From contig PDRI01000095.1 in the NCBI GenBank assembly GCA_002748055.1, positions 67,081-119,520 of the forward strand: a DNA stretch of 52,440 bases. Direction: 5' to 3'. The translations under genes were made by a program, and so were the position numbers. Below the pieces are notes generated by a model. That model saw only the letters and a list, made by a program, of their open reading frames with translations, was not told the origin of the DNA and did no database searches. The stretch is from Bacteroidota bacterium (GTDB taxonomy: Bacteria; Bacteroidota; Bacteroidia; Bacteroidales; GCA-2748055). This document shows, piece by piece, positions 36,635 to 43,731 of the stretch. The stretch's first letter is position 1; each line of letters opens with the position of its first letter.

Positions 36635-37302
36635 TAGACGGCGCCCTTCCTGAACCGGTAAGCAGAAAAAGTCAGGGAGGTACTCAAGGCCACAGTCATG
36701 GCTGCAAGCGTCCAGTTAAAATGGGCATAGCCTCCGGCTACACTTTTCTTAAAAAAGAAGAGGACAAAGGCTGCGGAGGCTAGCAGATAGGCCATGCGGT
36801 ATTTCCAAAGCGTCTCCATCACAATCAGTGCAGCCAGGGCATAGGCCACAAATCCGGCCAGGAACCAGGGAGTGACAGAGATGACCGCTGCCCGGACGAT
36901 TTCGGATGGAAAAAAATGGGAACTCAGCAAAAGGAAGAGCGCAAAGATCAGCCCATAGCAAATGCAGAGCAAAAGGTAGCCATAGCCCAGCATCATCAGC
37001 AGCACCCGGTTTTCACCAAGGGGAAGGTGGAAGCTTAGTTTAATCCGTTTATTTACGATCTCGGGAATGTACTGGACCAGGGCAATAAGCACCCCGGTGG
37101 CAAGGGGTATATACTTCATTCCATTGAAATACAATAGATTCTGAAAAAGAATAAAGTGCCAGTATTTGTGTGCATCGTTAAAGGTTATGCTGTGCTGCAC
37201 CTTCAGAAAGACGGCTCCGCACCCGGCCATTCCAAGCACAAGCACAAGCAGGAAAAACCACCTGGTCTTGATCCATTCTTTGTATATCAACGACTTTAGC
37301 AT
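36634..37302 (-). CDS. ABC-2-type transporter permease
   Basis: 222 residues with about six predicted membrane helices (WFFLLVLVLGMAGCGAVFL, YIPLATGVLIALVQYI, LLLCICYGLIFALFLLL, TPWFLAGFVAYALAALIV, MAYLLASAAFVLFFF, LAAMTVALSTSLTFSAY) and the typical N-terminal MLKSLIYKEWIKTR. It lies 4 bases after the ATPase gene and would form an exporter-type transporter with it, as a homodimer or together with the next gene product. The substrate is unknown. Confidence 0.8.
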   Translation of the reverse strand: MLKSLIYKEWIKTRWFFLLVLVLGMAGCGAVFLKVQHSITFNDAHKYWHFILFQNLLYFNGMKYIPLATGVLIALVQYIPEIVNKRIKLSFHLPLGENRVLLMMLGYGYLLLCICYGLIFALFLLLSSHFFPSEIVRAAVISVTPWFLAGFVAYALAALIVMETLWKYRMAYLLASAAFVLFFFKKSVAGGYAHFNWTLAAMTVALSTSLTFSAYRFRKGAV

Positions 37303-37306
37303 ACCA

Positions 37307-38194
37307 TCAGTATTTTCCGGTCAGGCCGATAAAGGCATCCTCCAGGCTCATTGGAAGCATCCTGAAATCGGCATATTTCATTCCCTTGCTGTCGAGGAAG
37401 CCCCTCACAAAATGCTCCTGTTCGAAGGTATAGAGCACCACCTCGTTTCCCGACTTTTCAATGCTTAGTACAAAGCCTTCTTTTGCCAGCTCAGGGTTTT
37501 CCCTTTCCAGGCTGAACTTATATTGCCTGAAGCTGCTCATAAATTCATCCAGGGGCCCATGCGCCAGTACCCGGTTATAGTCCATGATAAGGACATCGTC
37601 GATCAGGCGCTCCATGTCCTGAACAATATGAGAAGTGGCAAAGACAGTCTTGTTTCCCTCCCTGACATAGTCCCTCAGATAGTCGATAAAAAGCCTCCGG
37701 TAGCCCGGGTCAAGCCCCATGGAAAAATCGTCAAGGATAAGCAAATCGGGGTCCTGGGCCAGGATGAGCCCGAGGGCCACCTGCGATCGCTGGCCACAGG
37801 ACATGGTAGCGATCTTCTGCCGTGGGCCAACCTTCAGCTTCGACATCAGTTCCCAGTAGGGTTCGCTGTTCCAGTGCGGGTAGAAGCCTGCGTAAAACTT
37901 CTCAATCTGGTGGATATCCATAAAGGCATATTGTACATGCCCCTCAATCAGGAAACCGATGCGGCGCTTGGTCCGGGGTGAAAGCCGCTGGGTATCTTCC
38001 CCGTAAATCAGGCATTCTCCCTCCCGGGGTTGCAGAAAACCGTGAAGAATATTGATGGTTGTCGTCTTCCCCGCACCATTCTTACCGAGGAGGCCGAGAA
38101 TACTTCCCTCCCTGACATCGAAGCTGAGGTTCTCATAAACCAGCCTTTTCCCGTAATAGTGGGTCAGGTTTTTGCATTCGATCACATTGCTCAT
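37307..38194 (-). CDS. ABC transporter ATP-binding protein with atypical catalytic motifs
   Basis: 295 residues; cytoplasmic ATPase of the ABC-2 exporter type. Walker A is LGLLGKNGAGKTTTIN (37-45). The usual Q-loop Gln is replaced: RRIGFLIEGHVQ has Glu84. The signature is MSCGQ (131-135) instead of LSGGQ. Walker B is DLLILDDFSMGLD, with Asp156 where most ABC ATPases have the catalytic Glu. The switch His is present (FATSHIVQDME, His189). About 80 C-terminal residues form an accessory domain (KFSLERENPELAKEGFVLSI). It is coupled to the permease 4 bases downstream. It should bind ATP; its hydrolysis rate may be unusual. Confidence 0.9.
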   Translation of the reverse strand: MSNVIECKNLTHYYGKRLVYENLSFDVREGSILGLLGKNGAGKTTTINILHGFLQPREGECLIYGEDTQRLSPRTKRRIGFLIEGHVQYAFMDIHQIEKFYAGFYPHWNSEPYWELMSKLKVGPRQKIATMSCGQRSQVALGLILAQDPDLLILDDFSMGLDPGYRRLFIDYLRDYVREGNKTVFATSHIVQDMERLIDDVLIMDYNRVLAHGPLDEFMSSFRQYKFSLERENPELAKEGFVLSIEKSGNEVVLYTFEQEHFVRGFLDSKGMKYADFRMLPMSLEDAFIGLTGKY

Positions 38195-38204
38195 CTATCT
38201 TGTC

Positions 38205-39776
38205 TTAAAACATCACAGCTGCGGCGAAGGTCCATACAGCCCGTCGGTATTCTTCCCCCGGATAAAGTGCCGACCAGGCCAGGTAGCGCTGCCCCCCCAG
38301 TGAGAAATGGATTTGGTCAAATACATGTTCCAGGGCCCGGGCATAGCGCAGGCTGAAGCCGGGTGCAAAAAAATCGCAGCTAAGATAGTTAAATTCGGGA
38401 AGCAGGAGCTTCTGGGCCAGGAAGCCTCTTTCATCATAGTCCCTGAAGCTGTCCATGTTTTGCTTCCACCTGATATGAACACCCAGCTCCAGCTCATTCT
38501 CTCCGAATAGGAAAGTCCTGTCCACAGCAAGACTTACCAGGGCCTGCCTGAATCCTTCCTGCATATCGGGCAGGTAATAGGCCCGTTTCTGCTTCCAAAA
38601 ATGCAAACCAATCTCCAAGCCGTACAAAGGCCTGTATTCCTCCCTGAAACGGAGAAAGCGATAATCAAACCCCAGCTTGCTCAGCGATGCGGCATACTTT
38701 TCCTCCTCACCGTAGTCCACCCAGTCGACTGCACCCAGATCACCGACCTGCTCGAGCCGCTGCATGATCTCTGCTCCCACCATGTAATGCAGGCTATAAG
38801 AGCTGCTCAGCCTGTGCATGGCCCCCGGACGATGGAGGGTGGTCAGGTTTTGCAAGAGCATCTTGTTGCCCTCCAGTTTCGAGTCGTTTTTGACAAAGGA
38901 CCAGGTGGCATCCCCGGCCTTCCTCCCGTCATCGGCATTCTCCCTGAAATACAGAAAGCGCCCGATAAAAAGCGATTTCAGCTGCCGGAACGAAAGGTTC
39001 AGCTGCCCTTCTCCACCCGCCGTACCAGCCTTGTAAAGGCGGTTGTAGGAGGCTGCCACATGATAGGTGTAGCTGTTAAACCCATGCAATTGAAAAAACG
39101 CCAGCTGGGTATTCTTCCGGATAATGTCGACCTCTATGTCCTCGTTGTAGTAGCTGAATAGCCCGTTTACCCCCAGCTGCAAGGCCTCCCCTTTGTAGAG
39201 CAGTCCGGGAGAAAGCCCAAGCCGCATCAGCTTGTTGGCCGGCCTCGGATCCCTGTCCTGTGAAGCCAGTCCCACATCCAGGCCCGCCGAAAGCCCCCAG
39301 TAGAGCCCGGGAAGCAGAGGCGCAGATACATCACCCTTCAGGCTAAAAAACTCCCTGTCGGTCACCTCATTTTGCGCCATGGTATCGATCAGTAAATAGG
39401 GCGTAGCCCGGTAGGGATTTTCCACCTCCGAGAACCTGGATCCCTGTTCAAAACTCCTTTCGTAGGAAAAAAGCCCGTAGAGGGCAGTTCGATTGATCCG
39501 CCGGTATTTCTCTGTACTGAAACGGTAGGCCCGCAGCGAATCGCCCTGCATAACACGCCTGTAGTCCCCTGCTTCCGCATCATGGCTAAGCCCGAGCCTG
39601 CCTGCCTGCAGGGTTGGCGGATCATATTCGTGTGCGGCCGGGTTGCTGCTGTTCAGCCAGGGGTTGTAGAGCTCCATCCGCTCAAAAACACCCGCCGGGA
39701 TCTTCGTGCTGTCGCTTTGAGCCGGCAGCAAAACAGGCAGGAGCATCAACAGGCAGGCCAGCACGCTACTCTTCAT
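38205..39776 (-). CDS. DUF6850-like outer-membrane beta-barrel protein
   Basis: The frame extends to 39884, but the Met at 39776 begins a clear signal peptide (MKSSVLACLLMLLPVLLPAQ) and is chosen; the gene then overlaps the DUF4876 gene by 11 bases (523 residues). The mature protein is rich in alternating aromatic/polar beta strands (LYWGLSAGLDVGLAS, LQLGVNGLFSYYNED, YGLEIGLHFWKQKRAYYL) and ends in TFAAAVMF with a C-terminal Phe, as outer-membrane barrels do. The early motif MELYNPWLNSSNPAA matches my memory of the DUF6850 family found next to DUF4876 genes. No plug domain is seen, so it is not a TonB receptor. The function is unknown. Confidence 0.7.
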   Translation of the reverse strand: MKSSVLACLLMLLPVLLPAQSDSTKIPAGVFERMELYNPWLNSSNPAAHEYDPPTLQAGRLGLSHDAEAGDYRRVMQGDSLRAYRFSTEKYRRINRTALYGLFSYERSFEQGSRFSEVENPYRATPYLLIDTMAQNEVTDREFFSLKGDVSAPLLPGLYWGLSAGLDVGLASQDRDPRPANKLMRLGLSPGLLYKGEALQLGVNGLFSYYNEDIEVDIIRKNTQLAFFQLHGFNSYTYHVAASYNRLYKAGTAGGEGQLNLSFRQLKSLFIGRFLYFRENADDGRKAGDATWSFVKNDSKLEGNKMLLQNLTTLHRPGAMHRLSSSYSLHYMVGAEIMQRLEQVGDLGAVDWVDYGEEEKYAASLSKLGFDYRFLRFREEYRPLYGLEIGLHFWKQKRAYYLPDMQEGFRQALVSLAVDRTFLFGENELELGVHIRWKQNMDSFRDYDERGFLAQKLLLPEFNYLSCDFFAPGFSLRYARALEHVFDQIHFSLGGQRYLAWSALYPGEEYRRAVWTFAAAVMF

Positions 39777-40968
39777 TGATCCACGGTTTTGGCAGTACAT
39801 CCTTTTCAAAGTCCTCCGTAGAATTGTTCGTGTCCTGGTAGATAAAGCGTCCATCCACCACGGCCTCGACCTTGCGGCGAACACAGAGGCCCGACCTGGA
39901 TCCCGAAGCTACGTAGGTATAACCTGCATCAAGCTCGGGCGGAAATCGTTTGTAGATGGCATGTGCCTCATCCCAGGTCACTTCCACAGCATCGAGAATG
40001 TATTCGTTAGGCACCCTGGCGTAGTAGCGGGTCGAAGAATTGAGCTTCAAAACCAGATGATGGTCGATATAGTCCTGCCATTCCTCCTGCGTTCCCGGAT
40101 AGAGTGCAAGTGCAATTGCGCTGCCCCCACGGGTATGAAAAACATAGTCGCTTCCCCTGAAAGTAAAGAGGGTCTCAAGCATGTTATCGGCGTGGGGAGC
40201 ATCCAGGTCGCTCCCATTCTCATGCTTCACCCAGAACTCGAAGTCGGCAAACTCCAGGTTTACCGGAGAAAGCGGATTCCCATATTCCGGATCCTGGTGG
40301 TTGATGCCATCCCTGGCAATCACCACGCTCTCGCCCGGTGCCAGGGGATAGTCATCGCCGTCGCCCGGGATGGTCCATATAGCGCGCGCTACAATGGTGT
40401 CCTCGATGTCTTTCCAGTAATTCTCCTCAATGGCATAAGATTCATGCTCCACAAGGGCCAGCCGGTCGATGTACTGCAGCTGCTCCGAATTGTTGTGGAT
40501 CTCGATAAACTGATCCGAGGAATACTGCTTCCCGGCCGGGGTCAGGCAGGCACTGTAATAGTATTGCTTAATAACAAAAGCACTGGTCTGGCTCAGGACA
40601 ATATCAAGGGTATCGCTGAGATCGGAAAAAACATCCACATTCTGCAAACCATTGATATGGTAAGACTTACCCCGGTGGCTGAAGCTATGCAAAATGGTAG
40701 CACTGTAGAAACCGGGTTCGATACCCTGAAAGGACACCCGGCCCGAATCACCGGTGTAGCGGGTGAGGCTGTAATTCTTGGTCAGATTACTCAACACAAG
40801 CTTTGCTCCCTTCCGGTGTTCCTCCGGTACATCCTCACCGAAATCAACCACCAGTTCAAGGGAAAAGGCATGGTAAACAGGCGCGGGATCGACACAGGAC
40901 GCCAGAATCAGCAGCATACAACAGATGCCGGCAGAGAGAAATGAATGGGGCCTGTTGGTCGTTCTCAT
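39766..40968 (-). CDS. DUF4876-like lipoprotein
   Basis: 400 residues, lipoprotein signal with Cys25 (MLLILASCVDPAP). An N-terminal Ig-like segment (FSLELVVDFGEDVPEEHRKG ... SLTRYTGDSGRVSFQGIEPG) is followed by a lamin-tail-like beta domain (YYSACLTPAGKQYSSDQFIE, IHNNSEQLQYIDRLALVE, PLAPGESVVIA). This combination is what I recall for DUF4876. The start overlaps the TonB receptor stop by 4 bases (ATGA), so the two are translationally coupled. It may be the surface lipoprotein partner of that receptor, in the way SusD or HmuY-type proteins partner theirs, but nothing in the sequence shows the ligand. Confidence 0.7.
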   Translation of the reverse strand: MRTTNRPHSFLSAGICCMLLILASCVDPAPVYHAFSLELVVDFGEDVPEEHRKGAKLVLSNLTKNYSLTRYTGDSGRVSFQGIEPGFYSATILHSFSHRGKSYHINGLQNVDVFSDLSDTLDIVLSQTSAFVIKQYYYSACLTPAGKQYSSDQFIEIHNNSEQLQYIDRLALVEHESYAIEENYWKDIEDTIVARAIWTIPGDGDDYPLAPGESVVIARDGINHQDPEYGNPLSPVNLEFADFEFWVKHENGSDLDAPHADNMLETLFTFRGSDYVFHTRGGSAIALALYPGTQEEWQDYIDHHLVLKLNSSTRYYARVPNEYILDAVEVTWDEAHAIYKRFPPELDAGYTYVASGSRSGLCVRRKVEAVVDGRFIYQDTNNSTEDFEKDVLPKPWINEE

Positions 40969-43718
40969 ATCTTTACAATCAACTCTGAACCAAAATAGAT
41001 CGACGGATTCCTGCGGGTATAGCTTTCCGAACGGATGTACTGATACATGGGCCTGTAATTCATAAAGTTGTTCACAAAGAAACTCAGCTTCATCCTTTCA
41101 CCAATTTCCTTTGAGAGCCGGATATTCGCCAGGAAAAGCGGCGGCAGCAGTTCGGTCAGATAGTAGTTGTCGCGTTTCTCATTGTAGTAACGCATGTAAG
41201 CCGGATCGCTCCGCATGGCCTCGGTATAGGGCGTGATGTTCCCCTTGCGGTCGAAGAGGTAGATGGGAGCCTCGTCGTAAAAAGGATAGTAATACTTGTC
41301 GAACCAGACCATCTGCAGGGTGGTTGAGAGGATCATTCGAAGGGCGGGTACCTGGGTAACCATGCGCAGATTGGTATTCAGGCGCTCCGACACCTTCGAC
41401 TCGCCGGCCGGATACATCCCAATTCTTTTGAATTGCTCGGGCGAGGCACTGGAGGGGAGACGGGGATAATCGACCGTACTGAAACAGCGCACTGTCCTGA
41501 GGTAAGCTCCATCAAGATTAAAGGAGGTATAGAGGGCATCGATTTTCCCGAATTTGAATACGAATTCAATGCCGGACTTCAGGGTTCGCCGGTTATTCCC
41601 GGGACTCCGGTACGAGATGATATACGCAAAGTCTTCGGTGGGCAGGCTTCCCGGGTCGGGTTTCGTCCCGGGCGGAATGCTGTCGCGCAGGTAGCGGTAC
41701 GAACTGATAAATTCGTAGCGGGAATTGAACTGAAAACCATGGCTCAGGTTCTCACGGAAAAAGGTAATGCTCCCGCTCACCGGCCCCGCCACGAATTCCA
41801 GCCCAAACTCCTGTTTCAGGTTATCGGAAGGCCGCAGACCGGGGTTTTCCGTATCGTAAACCAGGGTGTTGAAAACCGACATCCGGGTTTCCGGATTGCC
41901 GGTATAATAGTCCAGCACACTCAGGTCGTAATAGGCCCTGTCGGGATAGAGGTAGAGCAGGGAGGGCGCTTTGTGGGTCTTCCCGATTCCGGCATTCAGG
42001 CAAAGCATCCTGAAAAGCCGGTTGTTTCGCCTATTCAAGAGTTCGAAAGAGATGTTCAGGCGGGGCTCAAGGTAGAAACCCACATCGCTTTTCACCAGCC
42101 GACGGGGCTGAAAGTTATTCAGCCGGAGGCCCCCTTGCAGCTTCAGCCTGCGGGTCCCAAGAGGAAGCACCAACCGGTCCTCCAGATAGAGCGAATAGTG
42201 GGCTTGAGCAGGGATGCTGCGAAAGGACCTGGGCCGACTGCTGAGGCTCGAAATAAAGGGAGGATTGGCCACATCATAGAGCTGTCCCGCCCCATAGTTC
42301 TTGTTGAAACGATAGTCTCCCCCGGCCAGCAAGCTATTAATGAAGCCATTGTCGAAATGAAGGACCTTTTTGAGGGTAAGCTGACCAAAAACATTGACTG
42401 GCCTTCCGTCGATGCGAAGCTCCGTCAGCTGCTCCGTGGGCAGGTAAATGCCTTCGTTTTCTCCCGCCTCCAGGGCAAGCGAGACCGGAGCAACACCTCC
42501 ACTGCTGCTCCGGTACATCTTCTGATAGCTTTCCTGGCGGGCAGATGAAAGGGACCAGGTATAACTGATGTCGCTCAGAAAGCGCTTGTTCAGCAGCCAT
42601 TTCCCCCCCAGGTTAAGCCTCACTCCTTTCTCAGCGCTCTCATATTCCTCCTCTGCCACCAGGGCATCGGGATCGGTTCTGGCGTTGTCGAGGGTCCCGA
42701 ATGCGCCCAGCCGGGCATGAAAGGTCAGGGGCATGCTTGCCTTCATCCAGGTGGTGGAATAGGCTAGCTGACCGGTCAGGCGTTTATAGCCCTCATACCT
42801 GCTGACCACATTGCTGTAGGAAGAAAGATAATCGATGTTCATATTCAGGAATCCCCCCGAAGACGGAAGCCTGACTCCTTTTTCGGCTGCAAGTTGCTTA
42901 GTCTTCGGATCGGCCTTCAGACGGAAGCTGAAGGGACTGTAGCCAGCCTTCGTTTTCACCACCACCGCCCCGGAAGTCAGGTCACCATAAACAACCGAGG
43001 GAATGCCCCTGATTACTTCAACGGACTCAATATTGTCGCTCGAAATCCGGCGCAGATCCACACCCGCACCCGCAACTGAAGAAAAGCCCCCCTTCCGGGC
43101 TACAGAGGTAGCCATGGCCTGCAAATTAGCATCGTTCGACAGGGGGGCATTGTCGACCAGAATACTGGTCCCCATGGCCGAGTTAACATCCCTGCCTATC
43201 TCACGAATGGCCATCTGCTGAGGCTTCGACAAATCGGGGTTCACCGCCAGATTTCCCGGCAAGAGCTGCATAACATCGCTCAAACCGGTAGCCTGGACAT
43301 GCTCAATGGCTGCCGAAGCAATGGTGGAAGAGCTGGCCATGCTGCTCCCCTTTTTAGCCAGGACATTGACTTCTTCCATGTCATAGGCCGTTGGCACAAG
43401 CAGCACGGTCAGCTCTACCCCCTTATCGAAGCGAAAAGCTTCGACCTTCTGTTCATAGCCGAGGCATCGAATCTCCAGGGTGTAGGCACCCGGCTTCAGT
43501 TGCCCGAAAACAAAGTGCCCCTGCTCATCGCTGATGGTCCAGCGCTCTGTTTCCCTGATCTGAATCGCGGCACCGATGACCGGTTCCCGGGTCTTCCTGT
43601 CCCTTACCTCCCCTTGCAATCCCCGCGATTCCTGGGAAGTGAGGGGTAAGCATGTGCAGCTGAGCAGCAGGATCGACCATATAAAAAGACGCCTCAACAT
43701 TTTGTCCGTTGGCCGCAA
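40965..43718 (-). CDS. TonB-dependent outer-membrane receptor, non-SusC type
   Basis: 917 residues. The signal peptide ends near LSCTCLPLTSQ. A carboxypeptidase-regulatory-like domain (LQGEVRDRKTREPVIGAAIQ, DEQGHFVFGQL) precedes a plug domain (SDVMQLLPGNLAV, MGTSILVDNAPLSNDANLQA, NIESVEVIRGIPSVVYGDLT, SGAVVVKTKAGYSPF). The C-terminal barrel ends in SIYFGSELIVKI. It lacks the SusC signature and has no SusD partner; instead a DUF4876-like lipoprotein overlaps its stop. Such receptors usually import metal complexes, cofactors or peptides, or help move proteins. The substrate is unknown. It starts 13 bases after the YCF48-like gene. Confidence 0.88.
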   Translation of the reverse strand: MRPTDKMLRRLFIWSILLLSCTCLPLTSQESRGLQGEVRDRKTREPVIGAAIQIRETERWTISDEQGHFVFGQLKPGAYTLEIRCLGYEQKVEAFRFDKGVELTVLLVPTAYDMEEVNVLAKKGSSMASSSTIASAAIEHVQATGLSDVMQLLPGNLAVNPDLSKPQQMAIREIGRDVNSAMGTSILVDNAPLSNDANLQAMATSVARKGGFSSVAGAGVDLRRISSDNIESVEVIRGIPSVVYGDLTSGAVVVKTKAGYSPFSFRLKADPKTKQLAAEKGVRLPSSGGFLNMNIDYLSSYSNVVSRYEGYKRLTGQLAYSTTWMKASMPLTFHARLGAFGTLDNARTDPDALVAEEEYESAEKGVRLNLGGKWLLNKRFLSDISYTWSLSSARQESYQKMYRSSSGGVAPVSLALEAGENEGIYLPTEQLTELRIDGRPVNVFGQLTLKKVLHFDNGFINSLLAGGDYRFNKNYGAGQLYDVANPPFISSLSSRPRSFRSIPAQAHYSLYLEDRLVLPLGTRRLKLQGGLRLNNFQPRRLVKSDVGFYLEPRLNISFELLNRRNNRLFRMLCLNAGIGKTHKAPSLLYLYPDRAYYDLSVLDYYTGNPETRMSVFNTLVYDTENPGLRPSDNLKQEFGLEFVAGPVSGSITFFRENLSHGFQFNSRYEFISSYRYLRDSIPPGTKPDPGSLPTEDFAYIISYRSPGNNRRTLKSGIEFVFKFGKIDALYTSFNLDGAYLRTVRCFSTVDYPRLPSSASPEQFKRIGMYPAGESKVSERLNTNLRMVTQVPALRMILSTTLQMVWFDKYYYPFYDEAPIYLFDRKGNITPYTEAMRSDPAYMRYYNEKRDNYYLTELLPPLFLANIRLSKEIGERMKLSFFVNNFMNYRPMYQYIRSESYTRRNPSIYFGSELIVKI

Positions 43719-43731
43719 AGGCCAGAGCGAA

